DNA of 64,000 nt from Paraburkholderia sp. BL21I4N1 (GCF_002973525.1 NZ_PVEN01000005.1:62001-126000), one strand, 5' to 3'; positions 8,660-17,394 are shown, counted from the first letter of the stretch. Translations and numbers: made by a program. Notes: generated from the letters alone by a model not told the origin.

Positions 8660-9823
8660 CTACGACCCGTGGTGATCGTGGTCCGCGCCGTTGGCGTCCA
8701 TCAAACGCTCGCCGGACGCACGCACCCACGCCGCGATCTCCGGCCACGCGTCCTTCAGCGTGCGCGAACCCATGAACAGACCGATGTGGCCACCCGGCAC
8801 GAGTTTCCTGACGATCTTGCCGGGCGCCGTGCCGAGATACTTCACCGCATCGAACACCTGCTCTTTGGTGGTGATGTCGTCCGCCTCGCCGGCCAGCAGA
8901 TAGACCGGACAGGTGACGGCCCGCAGATTGAGCGTCTGGCCGAGCGCGACGAATGTGCCTTTGGCGAAGCGGTTTTCCTTGAAGAGCTGCACGATGGCCT
9001 GCAGATACCAGCGGCCCGGCAGATCGATCGGATTCTCGTACCAGCTCTCGAAGATTTCTTCCTTGCGCAGGTACGCCGGATCGTCCATATGCTCGTAGAG
9101 GTCGATATGGTCGGTCATGTAATGCTGCTCCGGATGCATGTTCTTCCAGCCGCGCAACATCAGCTTGCCGCGCATCACGCCGCGCCCCATGTCGACCAGT
9201 TCCTGATAGAACGACGTGGGGTACGTCTGTGCCATCCTTCTGACCGGACCGTCGCCCGCGTCGGTGTCGATCGGCGAGCCCGCCAGCACGAGACTTGCCA
9301 CCTTGTGCGGAAAACGCGCCGCGTACATGGCCGCCATCCAGCCGCCCTGGCACAGACCGACCAGGTTGACGCAGCCGCCCACTTCGTCCACGCAGACATT
9401 GAGTTCGGCCAGATACTGGTCGATTTCCAGATCTTTCATGTCGTCGGTGGCCGACTTCCAGTCGGTGAGATAAAGCCGTGAGAGCCCATGGTCGCGCAGC
9501 GTCTCCATCAGGCTCTGGCCGGGCTGATAGTCGGCAATCATTGCGCTGTGCCCGGCATAAGGCGCGTCGACGATGGTGGGCATGCCACGCGCGTGCGGCG
9601 TCGAATAGTCGCGGAACACCATGGTGCGCAGATCGAGCAACGGCTGGTTTTGCGAAGCCAGCGCGGGGCGCAATTCAAAGTGGATCTTTTCTTCCTCGGC
9701 GAGAAACGCGAGGTTCCTCGCGGACAGATCCGCAGTGGTTTTCAACATCGCGGCGGCCGCGGCCATTGGCCAGAAAAACGGCAGAGCGAACGCATAGGTC
9801 GGATTCGGCAGAGGCTCACGCAT
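8660..9823 (-). CDS. PhaC/PhaZ-like alpha/beta hydrolase
   Basis: A 387-residue protein related to polyhydroxyalkanoate synthases and depolymerases. NLVGLCQGGWMAAM is a lipase-like box with cysteine (Cys158) as nucleophile, as in PHA synthases (G-x-C-x-G-G). YLLAGEADDITTKEQVFDAV supplies the Asp and VPGGHIGLFMGS the His. It is much shorter than PhaC (about 560-600 residues). It overlaps the end of the phosphate acetyltransferase gene by eight bases and is therefore co-transcribed with it. It may act on PHB or acyl-CoA under oxygen limitation; synthase versus depolymerase activity cannot be decided from sequence. Confidence 0.75.
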   Translation of the reverse strand: MREPLPNPTYAFALPFFWPMAAAAAMLKTTADLSARNLAFLAEEEKIHFELRPALASQNQPLLDLRTMVFRDYSTPHARGMPTIVDAPYAGHSAMIADYQPGQSLMETLRDHGLSRLYLTDWKSATDDMKDLEIDQYLAELNVCVDEVGGCVNLVGLCQGGWMAAMYAARFPHKVASLVLAGSPIDTDAGDGPVRRMAQTYPTSFYQELVDMGRGVMRGKLMLRGWKNMHPEQHYMTDHIDLYEHMDDPAYLRKEEIFESWYENPIDLPGRWYLQAIVQLFKENRFAKGTFVALGQTLNLRAVTCPVYLLAGEADDITTKEQVFDAVKYLGTAPGKIVRKLVPGGHIGLFMGSRTLKDAWPEIAAWVRASGERLMDANGADHDHHGS

Positions 9824-10784
9824 GCTGGATCTCCCAGATCGCGTCCAGCGCCTGCGTGATCACGCGATTGCGATGCGCATACAGCGCCGCGACCGCGCAA
9901 CTCGCCATGCGGGCGCGTTCGTTGTCGGCACGGCTCGTCAGGATGATCGGCACGCGCGCGCCGAGCACGATGCCGGCCGCGTCCGCCTTCGCCAGATAGG
10001 TCAACTCCTTGGCCAGCATATTGCCGGCTTCGAGGTCCGGCACCAGCAGAATGTCCGCGTCGCCGGCCACGGGGGAATTCAGATGCTTGATCGCCGCCGC
10101 TTGCGCGCTGATCGCGTTGTCGAGCGCGAGCGGACCGTCGATGATCGCGCCACTGATCTGGCCGCGATCGGCCATTTTGCAGAGCGCGGCGGCGTCGAGC
10201 GTCGACGGCATTTTCGACGTGACAGTTTCCAGCGCGGACAGCACCGCTACTTTGGGCAACGCAATCCCCAGCGCGTGAGCCAGCTCGATCGCGTTGCGCG
10301 CGATGTCGGCCTTCTGCTCCAGCGTCGGGAAGAGGTTGACCGCGGCGTCCGTGATGAAAAGCGGCTTCGGATAGGTCGGCACGTCCATGATGAAAACGTG
10401 ACTCAGGCGCCGTTCGGTGCGAATGCCGGTGTCCTTGCGGACGACTTCCGCCAGCAGTTCGTCCGTGTGCAGACTGCCTTTCATCAGCGCGTCCGCTTCG
10501 CCGGCCCGCACCTGTTCGACGGCTTTCGCGGCCGCCGCGTGGCTATGCGGCGCATCGACGACGCGGCAGGCGGTCAGATCGAGTCCAAGCGAGGTCGCCA
10601 GACGACGGATGCGGCCTTCCGGACCGATCAGCGTCGGCACGATCAGTCCGGCGGCAGCGGATTCCACGGCGCCGCGCAACGAGACCTCGTCGCACGGATG
10701 GGCCACGGCGGTGCGCACAGGCGTCAGCGCACGGCAACTGGCAATCAGCGCATCGTGATGGCGATGCGGACGGGGCACGGTCAT
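9816..10784 (-). CDS. Phosphate acetyl/butyryltransferase family protein
   Basis: A 322-residue enzyme of the Pta/Ptb family, which exchanges CoA and phosphate on short acyl groups (acetyl-CoA to acetyl phosphate). GEADALMKGSLHTDELLAEV, VFIMDVPTYPKPLFITDAAV and GDADILLVPDLEAGNMLAKE are the conserved family blocks. The start is ATG 10784 after CAGGAG; an upstream ATG at 10913 has no such site and its codon overlaps the FNR-like box. With acetate kinase this reaction yields ATP without oxygen, but no acetate kinase gene is in this stretch. The gene is the first of a two-gene operon divergent from atpG-atpC. Confidence 0.85.
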   Translation of the reverse strand: MTVPRPHRHHDALIASCRALTPVRTAVAHPCDEVSLRGAVESAAAGLIVPTLIGPEGRIRRLATSLGLDLTACRVVDAPHSHAAAAKAVEQVRAGEADALMKGSLHTDELLAEVVRKDTGIRTERRLSHVFIMDVPTYPKPLFITDAAVNLFPTLEQKADIARNAIELAHALGIALPKVAVLSALETVTSKMPSTLDAAALCKMADRGQISGAIIDGPLALDNAISAQAAAIKHLNSPVAGDADILLVPDLEAGNMLAKELTYLAKADAAGIVLGARVPIILTSRADNERARMASCAVAALYAHRNRVITQALDAIWEIQHA

Positions 10785-10888
10785 GAGCAGCACACTCCTG
10801 AAAAACAGCATGTCGAGTTGTTGAAGGGGGGATTCCCGCAAGGGCATCGGGGCGTTGCGCGACGCCGCCGTGCCGCGACGAAGCCATG

Positions 10889-10926
10889 GTATTAGGGTGA
10901 ATCCCTGGGCCATTGATCTAACTCAA
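10889..10926 (-). promoter_or_regulatory. FNR/ANR-like box with spaced -10 element
   Basis: TTGATCTAACTCAA (10913-10926) matches the FNR/ANR consensus TTGAT-N4-ATCAA at nine of ten positions. On the minus strand a TAATAC hexamer (10894 down to 10889) lies where a -10 element would be. This places the box centre about 38-42 bases upstream of transcription, the class II activator position for the pta-like operon. The same box lies 113 bases before atpG. Confidence 0.6.
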
Positions 10927-11038
10927 GCCGTACCCGGTATCGAACGCCTTACCCTGTGATGAACCGCACGACGGAGGGGCTCGATGGAAGTGCCCTCTTC
11001 GTCCCGGCACCTCTATCACATGAAGAAGGAATGGGGGC

Positions 11039-11917
11039 ATGCACATCCGCGAAATCCGCTCGAAGATCCGCAGCGTGTCGGCGACCCGCAAGATTACTCG
11101 CGCGATGGAAATGATGTCGCGCACCAGAATGGCCAACGCGCAGCGGCGCGCCCGCACGTTCCGTCCGTACGCGGACCGGATCCGCGAAATCGCATTGCGT
11201 TTGCGCGAGGACAGTCCCGACTATGTGTCACCGTTGTTCGTCAAGCGTGCCCGGATCGCGCGAGTCGGGCTGATCGTGGTCAGCACCGACCGTGGTCTGT
11301 GCGGCCCGCTCAATAGCCGGCTGCTAATGCGCTGCGCCGAGCGCCTCAACGAATGGCAAGGTGCCGGCATGGAGGCCGAGGTGATCGTGATTGGCGCGCG
11401 TGGCGCCGGCCCGTTGATGCGGCACGGCGCCAATATCGTCGCGCGAACCGCCGCGTTGGGCACTAATCTGCACTTCGAATCTTTCTTCGGCGCGGTGACC
11501 GTGCCGCTGAGCGGCTTTCTCGCCGGCCAGCTCGACGAGGTGTACGTAGCGTACAACCACCTGAGCAGCGCGCTCTCGTATGAGCCACGCATCGACCGGA
11601 TCTTGCCACTCGGCGAATGGCTGCGTGAGGGCGAAGAGGGTCAGCGCGCGGGTGCGGTGAGAACCGAATACCTGTATGAACCGAGCCCCAAACCGGTCGT
11701 GGATGCGTTACTGCTCCGTTATGTCGAAGCGCTGATCTACCAGGCGGTGGCCGAGAACAACGCCTGCGAGCAATGCGCGCGGATGTTCGCGATGCAGACG
11801 GCCACCGAGAACGCGGACCGCGTGATTCGCGACCTGCGGCATCTGTATCAGAAGACGCGTCAGGCGCAGATCACGACCGAACTGTGCGAGATCGTCGGCG
11901 GTGCGGCGGCTGTGTGA
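11039..11917 (+). CDS. atpG: ATP synthase F1 gamma subunit (orphan copy)
   Basis: A 292-residue gamma subunit, the rotor shaft of F1. The N-terminus IREIRSKIRSVSATRKITRA and the C-terminus RQAQITTELCEIVGGAAAV match the two coiled-coil ends of the family, and the length is normal (about 285-300). The middle has STDRGLCGPLNSRLL, the usual S-D-x-G-L-C-G block. The start is ATG 11039 after AAGGA. The next gene is atpC (epsilon). In ordinary operons atpD (beta) lies between them, and atpA lies before atpG; both are absent here. The divergent operon and FNR-like box suggest expression at low oxygen. Whether it replaces the main gamma subunit is unknown. Confidence 0.93.
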   Translation: MHIREIRSKIRSVSATRKITRAMEMMSRTRMANAQRRARTFRPYADRIREIALRLREDSPDYVSPLFVKRARIARVGLIVVSTDRGLCGPLNSRLLMRCAERLNEWQGAGMEAEVIVIGARGAGPLMRHGANIVARTAALGTNLHFESFFGAVTVPLSGFLAGQLDEVYVAYNHLSSALSYEPRIDRILPLGEWLREGEEGQRAGAVRTEYLYEPSPKPVVDALLLRYVEALIYQAVAENNACEQCARMFAMQTATENADRVIRDLRHLYQKTRQAQITTELCEIVGGAAAV

Positions 11918-11969
11918 TCGGTCGTCCGGTCTCTGGGCGTTCTTCGACAAGACGACATGGGAGAGCTTG

Positions 11970-12395
11970 ATGCAAGTCGACATTCTGAGTGTCGAACACA
12001 TGCTGTACTCCGGCGACGCGAGCTTTATCGTCCTACCCGGCTTGATTGGCGAACTCGGCATTTTGCCCGGACACGCGCCGCTGCTGACGCAAATCAAACC
12101 GGGCGTCGTCACGATTCACGAGCAAGGCAAGAACGCGCAACAGCGCATCTTCGTGGCGGGCGGCATTCTGGAAGTGTTGCCTGACTCCGTGATCGTGCTG
12201 GCCGATCATGCCGTCAGAACGCCGGAGCTTGACTCCACCAAGGCCAACGACGCGCGCCGCGAAGCGCAAGCCTTGCGGGCGCGCTATGCGGACGCGCGCC
12301 GCCCGGGTTTCGATTTCGCGGCGGCCAAAGCGGAACTTGCGGATGAGTTGGCGCGCTTCTTTATGCTGGCGCTGCGGCACGGCGCGCAGGAATAG
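11970..12395 (+). CDS. atpC: ATP synthase F1 epsilon subunit (orphan copy)
   Basis: A 141-residue epsilon subunit, which binds gamma and can inhibit ATP hydrolysis. MQVDILSVEHMLYSGDASFI and PGLIGELGILPGHAPLLTQI are the beta-sandwich motifs of the family; a C-terminal helical pair (DSTKANDARREAQALRARYA) follows. The start is ATG 11970 after GGGAGAG. It lies 52 bases after atpG, so both are likely on one mRNA. The epsilon C-terminal arm sets the ATPase brake in other bacteria, which makes a gamma-epsilon-only module plausible as an exchangeable regulatory rotor; this is inference. Confidence 0.92.
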   Translation: MQVDILSVEHMLYSGDASFIVLPGLIGELGILPGHAPLLTQIKPGVVTIHEQGKNAQQRIFVAGGILEVLPDSVIVLADHAVRTPELDSTKANDARREAQALRARYADARRPGFDFAAAKAELADELARFFMLALRHGAQE

Positions 12396-12400
12396 CCGAA

Positions 12401-12421
12401 CCGCTGCTCGGACGGCAGCGG
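12401..12421. terminator. Hairpin between convergent genes
   Basis: CCGCTGC and GCAGCGG form a perfect seven-base stem with a seven-base loop, just after the atpC stop and before the stop of the convergent gene. There is no U-run, so it is only a candidate terminator. Confidence 0.4.
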
Positions 12422-12433
12422 CAGCAACCCTAC

Positions 12434-12967
12434 TCAGCCGTTCACCGAATCCAGATTCAGCGTAATGATCTTGACCGACACATCCTTGCAGGTCTTGTCA
12501 CGGCAGATGCCACTGAACCAGATCTCGCCGCCACCGATCATCACGCCCTGATCGCGCGAGAACAACGTCGCATAGGTCTGATGCGCGACCAGATCGATCA
12601 GCTTCGGCGTGAAGATCGCGTCGTAATGAGCGACGAAATCGCGCTTCGTGCGCAGCGTCACTTTCTTGCCATGCAACGCAACGGTGATCGGATATTTCAC
12701 CATGCCCGCGACGGCCGGCTTATCGCCACGCGCCACGGCCTGCTTCAATTGGTCGAAGAACTGCCGGTACGGCACGTGGGAGCCGAACAGAAAGTCCATC
12801 CGCGCATCGACCGCCTGATCGGTCTGGGCATCGCTCTGCGTATCGGTCTGTGCGCCAGTCTGTGCGACAGCGGAAGGCACGCAGCCCAGTGCAAGCGCGA
12901 CGCCGAGCATCGCGCCCGCGATCGATTGCACGTAAGCCGTACGTCGGTGTGAAGTGAGGCGTTTCAT
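12434..12967 (-). CDS. Hypothetical exported protein
   Basis: A 177-residue protein that I do not recognise as a named family. Residues 1-36 form a signal peptide (IAGAMLGVALALGCVPSAVA, then Q). A short Thr/Gln/Asp repeat follows (TGAQTDTQSDAQTDQ). The mature domain has FLFGSHVPYRQFFDQLKQAV and VKYPITVALHGKKVTLRTK, which recalls small periplasmic domains of the type seen in nuclear-transport-factor-2-like proteins, and two cysteines (GICRDKTCKDV) that could form a disulfide. A TATAAT element (minus strand, 12995 to 12990) lies just upstream of the start. It is monocistronic and convergent with atpC. Confidence 0.65.
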   Translation of the reverse strand: MKRLTSHRRTAYVQSIAGAMLGVALALGCVPSAVAQTGAQTDTQSDAQTDQAVDARMDFLFGSHVPYRQFFDQLKQAVARGDKPAVAGMVKYPITVALHGKKVTLRTKRDFVAHYDAIFTPKLIDLVAHQTYATLFSRDQGVMIGGGEIWFSGICRDKTCKDVSVKIITLNLDSVNG

Positions 12968-13023
12968 TGCGGCGTTCTCTTCCCATTACATTATAAAAAG
13001 GACGCTCATTATCACCTCTTCCC

Positions 13024-14379
13024 TCACCCCGCCTCGGTATCCCGTCCCGAATCCGTCACGTCGATCCCATAGCGCTTGAGCTTGGCATAAAGCAGTTGCC
13101 GGTTGACGTTCAGGCGCCGCGCGGCATCGGTGCGATTGTTGCCGCTATGGCGCAGCGCGCGGCGAATCAGCATCTCCTCGAGCCTGGCCAGCGCGGACGG
13201 CAAATCCTCATCCGGCCAGTCGAACTCGAGCGTGGAATCCTGCGGCGAGCGCGCGTCCTGCAAAAACGTCAGGTCGGTCGCGTGGATGTACTCGCCGCGC
13301 ACCATCACCGCCGCGCGCTCCATTGCGTTCTTCAGTTCGCGCACGTTACCGGGCCACGCGAAGCGGATTAGCAACGCGGCGGCGTCGGCGGATAAGCGCT
13401 TGCCGGCGGCCACGCGTGTCAGAAAATACTCGGCGAGCGGCACGATATCGGCAATCCGTGCCGACAGCGGCGGCAGATGAATCGGCACCACATGCAGCCG
13501 GTAAAACAGGTCCTCGCGAAAACTTCCGTCGCGTACGCTGCGCTGCAGGTCGCGGTGCGTCGCGGCGATCACACGCACGTCGACCGGCACCGGTTTGCCG
13601 CCGACCGGCACGACCACCCGCTCCTGCAGCGCGCGCAGGATCTTGGCCTGCATTGCCATGTCCATGTCGCCGATCTCGTCGAGAAACAGCGTGCCGTGGG
13701 CAGCCTGACGAAACGCGCCGTCGCGATCGGCAGTGGCGCCGGTGAACGCGCCGCGCGCGTGACCGAACAGCTCGCTCTCCAGCAGATCGACCGGGATCGC
13801 CGCGCAGTTCACCGCGACGAACGGCCGATCGTGACGCAAGCCGTGTTCGTGAATCGCCCGCGCCACCACTTCCTTGCCGGTGCCGGTCTCGCCGGTAATC
13901 AGCACCGTGGCGTCGCTGTCGGCCAGCACGCCGATGGTCTTCTGCACCGTCCGCATCGCCTCGCTCGAACCGATGATCGCCTCGGCCTCCTCCGCCGGAA
14001 AACTCGCGCCCGGCTCGGCGACGCTCGACAGCATGCGCTGCAACACCTGCGCGAGATCCGCGCGGCCAATCGGCTTGGTCAGGTGGTCGAACGCGCCCAG
14101 CCGCATCGCCTCGATCGTGTTGGACGCCGTGGCGTGCGCGGTCAGCACCGTCACCGCCGGCGCCTTGGGCCGCGCCCGCAAGCGACGCAGCACCTCGAGT
14201 CCGTCGATGCCGGGCATGCGCAGATCGAGAAACATCGCGCTGACCGGCTCGGTGTCGAGCAGTTCGAGCGCGCTCAAGCCATCGGCGGCGAGGCAGGCGG
14301 TATGGCCGAGATCGATCACGACTTCGGCGAGCGCATCGCGCATGGTGGCGTCGTCGTCGACGATCAGGATGTGGGGCAT
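13024..14379 (-). CDS. Sigma-54-dependent response regulator (NtrC family)
   Basis: A 451-residue regulator with three parts. The receiver domain has Asp52 (FLDLRMPG) as phosphorylation site. The AAA+ domain has Walker A GETGTGKE at 163-170, the sigma-54-contacting GAFTGA loop at 210-215 and Walker B LFLDEIGD at 231-238. The C-terminal Fis-type helix-turn-helix is RTDAARRLNVNRQLLYAKLK. The start at ATG 14379 overlaps the kinase stop by 16 bases. All residues needed to work with RNA polymerase sigma-54 are present. The divergent efflux operon has a consensus sigma-54 promoter, so this protein is very likely its activator. Confidence 0.92.
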   Translation of the reverse strand: MPHILIVDDDATMRDALAEVVIDLGHTACLAADGLSALELLDTEPVSAMFLDLRMPGIDGLEVLRRLRARPKAPAVTVLTAHATASNTIEAMRLGAFDHLTKPIGRADLAQVLQRMLSSVAEPGASFPAEEAEAIIGSSEAMRTVQKTIGVLADSDATVLITGETGTGKEVVARAIHEHGLRHDRPFVAVNCAAIPVDLLESELFGHARGAFTGATADRDGAFRQAAHGTLFLDEIGDMDMAMQAKILRALQERVVVPVGGKPVPVDVRVIAATHRDLQRSVRDGSFREDLFYRLHVVPIHLPPLSARIADIVPLAEYFLTRVAAGKRLSADAAALLIRFAWPGNVRELKNAMERAAVMVRGEYIHATDLTFLQDARSPQDSTLEFDWPDEDLPSALARLEEMLIRRALRHSGNNRTDAARRLNVNRQLLYAKLKRYGIDVTDSGRDTEAG

Positions 14380-15833
14380 GGCAGGATGATCTCGAAAGTA
14401 GTGCCGTGGTCGGTCGATACAAAATGCGCGGCGCCGCCGTGCGCCACCGCGACTTCGCGCACGATCGACAAGCCTAGACCGGTGCCGTCGGGCCGTCCGG
14501 TCACGAAGGGTTCGAACAGATGATCCTGAATATCGGCGGGCGGCCCCGAGCCGCGATCGTGCACGGCCAGCACCAGCGCCTCCGTGCGACGCAGCGCGGC
14601 GACCTCGATCCGGCTGCCGGCCGGCGCGGCGTTGATCGCGTTCAGAATCAGATTGTCGAGCGCGCGCTGTACCTGGTCCGGGTCGAAGCGCGCTTCCTGC
14701 CAATCGGCCGAACTCGCGATCGTCACCTGTCTGGCGGCGGCGCGCTCCGTATGTTGCGCGACGCACGCTTCGAGAAACGCGCTGACTTCGATCAGCTCGC
14801 GTTTCGGTTCGTCGTGTTCGGTGATGCTCAACAATCGGCGCACCAGCGCGTCGAGCCGTTCGATCTCGCCGAGAATCACGCGCAACGCCTGCGGCTGACG
14901 CTCGGCGCCGCCTGCGACCGCGCTTTCCGCCTTCAGCCGCATCGCCGCGATCGGGTTGCGGATCTCATGCGCGACGCCGGCGGCCACCCGGCCGATCGCG
15001 GCGAGACGCTCGGCGGTCGCCATCTGCCGCGCGAGCGTGTCGCCCCGCTGTCGCGCGGCCGACAACCGCCGGCCGGCCTCGTTCAGCGCGAGGACGATCC
15101 GGTCCAGCTCGCGCTCGCGGGTGGGCGGCAACACCGGCAGGTCGGCCACGTCGTACGAACTGAGCGCTGTCTCGATCTGCGACACGTGGCGCGACCAGGT
15201 CATGGTCAGATGCGTCAGCAAAGCGGCCGCGATCAGCACCGTCACCAGCAGCACGGCCTGGCCGGCCATCAGTTGATAGTAGCTGCGGCCCGCAAAGGTG
15301 AAGGTCCACGTCATGGTCCACGCCGTCAAATGCGGGATCGGTCCCGGCAGCGGACAGGCCGAGATCAGCAAGGTCTGCGAGCGCGCGCCGTAACGGTGGC
15401 TGGCCGCGCGGTCGCTGCTCAGCGCGGCGGCATTGATCTCGCGGATGCGCGGCAGCTCGCCGCCCGGCGGATCGGTGCGCGGCGCGGCGCCGTCGTAGGT
15501 GGGGAACGCGTAGGCGAGCGAGCCCGTGTCGCCGTGCCAGATGCCGCCCTGCACGCCCGGCCGGTTGCGCAGCGCGTTCTGCACGACGGCACTCAGACGG
15601 CCGCGTGCGGCGGTGTCGTCGGGCGCGGGCGGCGCGGCGCCCCAGTCGGCGCCATGCAGACGGTAGGCCGACACGATCGCATCGCAGGCGCGGGCGTTTT
15701 CCGCGGCGGCCTGGCCGACCTGCGCCGCCGCCGACTGATGGAACAGTCCCACCATCAACCAGGCGGTCGCGCCCGCCGCGACGACCAGCAGTGCAAGCAG
15801 CACGATCAGCCGGCCGCGTAACGATCGAAGCAT
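14364..15833 (-). CDS. Sensor histidine kinase
   Basis: A 489-residue inner-membrane kinase (start ATG 15833). A first membrane segment (LIVLLALLVVAAGATAWLMV) is followed by a periplasmic sensor loop of about 160 residues and a second segment (AVLLVTVLIAAALLTHLTM). A HAMP-like linker leads to the H-box AAGVAHEIRNPIAAMRLKAE with His289, then N-box NLILNAINAAP and the G-boxes (DRGSGPP; GTGLGLSIVRE) of the ATPase domain. It overlaps the NtrC-type regulator gene, its obvious partner. It is divergent from the RND operon and probably senses a toxic compound or envelope stress; the ligand is unknown. Confidence 0.9.
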   Translation of the reverse strand: MLRSLRGRLIVLLALLVVAAGATAWLMVGLFHQSAAAQVGQAAAENARACDAIVSAYRLHGADWGAAPPAPDDTAARGRLSAVVQNALRNRPGVQGGIWHGDTGSLAYAFPTYDGAAPRTDPPGGELPRIREINAAALSSDRAASHRYGARSQTLLISACPLPGPIPHLTAWTMTWTFTFAGRSYYQLMAGQAVLLVTVLIAAALLTHLTMTWSRHVSQIETALSSYDVADLPVLPPTRERELDRIVLALNEAGRRLSAARQRGDTLARQMATAERLAAIGRVAAGVAHEIRNPIAAMRLKAESAVAGGAERQPQALRVILGEIERLDALVRRLLSITEHDEPKRELIEVSAFLEACVAQHTERAAARQVTIASSADWQEARFDPDQVQRALDNLILNAINAAPAGSRIEVAALRRTEALVLAVHDRGSGPPADIQDHLFEPFVTGRPDGTGLGLSIVREVAVAHGGAAHFVSTDHGTTFEIILPCPTS

Positions 15834-16143
15834 GGTGTTGTCCCGTGTTTTATCTCTGGCTAGCTGTGGCGGTGTCCCGCTGCCGCACTCCCTGCGCCAT
15901 CCCTGATGCGAATGGTATGCCAGAGCGAAGCTATCCGGCATGGAGGCCGCGTTCGCAGCGTATTGGCGGGCATTTCAACGGCGTGGCGAGGGTCTCCGAT
16001 GCGGCGCAAGCCTGTACCGCGCTCGCACCGTTACGGGTTGTGTGCTCGACATTGTCCTGATTTGCGACACCTTGCGTCGTGAATCGCGACAACCGGCTGT
16101 GGCTTCCGCGCATGCGAACTCGAAGGCATCGGCATTGCGTGAT
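15834..16143. other. Intergenic control region, kinase to mdtA-like gene
   Basis: About 310 bases without a gene between the divergent two-component system and the efflux operon. Its right part (16062-16091) holds TTGCGACA and TCGCGACA 22 bases apart, with a GTCG in between. These are candidate upstream activator sites for the NtrC-type regulator, 80-110 bases before the predicted transcription start. I see no other structured element in the left part. Confidence 0.35.
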
Positions 16144-16159
16144 TGGCACGGCAGTTGCA
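16144..16159 (+). promoter_or_regulatory. Sigma-54 (-24/-12) promoter of efflux operon
   Basis: TGGCACGGCAGTTGCA matches the sigma-54 consensus TGGCACG-N4-TTGCA with no mismatch in the conserved bases. The GG (16145) and GC (16157) are the required 12 bases apart. Transcription should start near 16170, about 35 bases before the GTG start of the first pump gene. Confidence 0.85.
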
Positions 16160-16203
16160 GAGCATGACCGGCACACCACCCTGTCCGATCGAACGAGGCG
16201 CAC

Positions 16204-17382
16204 GTGAAAAGAACCCACCTGAAATGGCCCGCGCTCGTCGTCCTCGTGCTGCTGATCGGAGTGGCCGTCTGGTTGCTGTGGTTCCGGCATCCCGCCCGCA
16301 AGGCGCCGGCCGTGCCGCCCGGCACGCCGGTCTCGGCCGTCGCGGCGAAACTGGCCGACGTGCCGGTCTACATCGATTCGCTCGGCACGGTCACGCCGAC
16401 GCGCACCGTGACCGTCATCACCCAGGTCAACGGCATTCTCGATTCGGTCGATTTCAAGGAAGGCCAGCTGGTGCGTCGCGGTCAGGTGATCGCGCGGATC
16501 GATTCGCGCGCGCTCGAAGCGCAACTGGTGCAGGCGCAAGGCACGCTGACGCACGACAAGGCCGCGCTCGCCAACGCGCAGCTCGACTTGCAGCGCTACC
16601 GCCAGTTGATCAAGGTCGGCTCGATCACGCAACAAACGCTCGACACCCAGATCGCTACCGTCAATGAAGATCAGGGCACGGTCGTGTCCGACACCGGCAA
16701 CGTGAAGAACCTGCAGGTACAGGTCGGCTACTGCACGATCACGTCGCCGGTGGACGGTGTGGTCGGCCTGCGGCTGGTCGATCCGGGCAACTACATCACG
16801 ACGACCAGCACGACCGGCGTCGCGATTATCACTCAATTGCAGCCGGCGACTATCGTCTACGCGGTGCCGGAAGACTATCTCGGCCAGATTCATCGCGCCA
16901 TGTCGCGTGGCGCGGTCGCCGTGCTCGCCTACGACCGCGACAAGAAGACGCTGCTGTCGCACGGCACCTTGCTCGCCGTCGACAACCAGGTGGACACCAC
17001 CACCGGCACGGTCAAGGTGAAGGCGGAGTTCCCGCAGTCCGGCGACGCGCTGTTTCCGAACCAGTTCGTCAATGCGCGGATGCAGGCGGACACGCTCAGG
17101 CAGATTCCGGTGATTCCGACCGCGGCGATCCAGCATGGTACGAACGGCGATTTCGTGTTCGTGGTCGGCACGGGCAACAAGGTGGCGCTGCGCAATGTGA
17201 AGGCGGGGCCGGTGAGCGGCGACAACACGGCGATTCTCGACGGCGGCGTGAAGGCCGGCGAGCAGGTGGTGACGGACGGCGCCGACAAGCTCGACAATGG
17301 CTCGGCGGTGCGGGTGGTGGCGGCGACGCCGGCGGGGGCATCGAGCGCATCGAGCGCCGCCACCGCTCCCGCCTCCAACTAA
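16204..17382 (+). CDS. mdtA: RND efflux periplasmic adaptor, MdtA-like
   Basis: A 392-residue membrane-fusion protein that links the inner-membrane pump to the outer-membrane channel. It starts with GTG at 16204 after GAGG. An N-terminal membrane anchor (ALVVLVLLIGVAVWLLWF) precedes the lipoyl/hairpin part (VTVITQVNGILDSVDFKEGQ, then a coiled-coil) and the beta-barrel domain (VDGVVGLRLVDPGNYITTTS). The C-terminus is Ala/Ser-rich. It is followed 12 bases later by two RND permeases and then an outer-membrane factor. This adaptor-permease-permease-channel order is that of MdtABC and MuxABC-OpmB pumps. Confidence 0.88.
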   Translation: MKRTHLKWPALVVLVLLIGVAVWLLWFRHPARKAPAVPPGTPVSAVAAKLADVPVYIDSLGTVTPTRTVTVITQVNGILDSVDFKEGQLVRRGQVIARIDSRALEAQLVQAQGTLTHDKAALANAQLDLQRYRQLIKVGSITQQTLDTQIATVNEDQGTVVSDTGNVKNLQVQVGYCTITSPVDGVVGLRLVDPGNYITTTSTTGVAIITQLQPATIVYAVPEDYLGQIHRAMSRGAVAVLAYDRDKKTLLSHGTLLAVDNQVDTTTGTVKVKAEFPQSGDALFPNQFVNARMQADTLRQIPVIPTAAIQHGTNGDFVFVVGTGNKVALRNVKAGPVSGDNTAILDGGVKAGEQVVTDGADKLDNGSAVRVVAATPAGASSASSAATAPASN

Positions 17383-17394
17383 CAGCCGGTCTCC

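Noticed and set aside
10785..10913. Upstream extension of the phosphate acetyltransferase gene to ATG 10913
   Set aside because: It has no ribosome-binding site, its start codon overlaps the FNR-like box, and the 43 added residues are not like the family.
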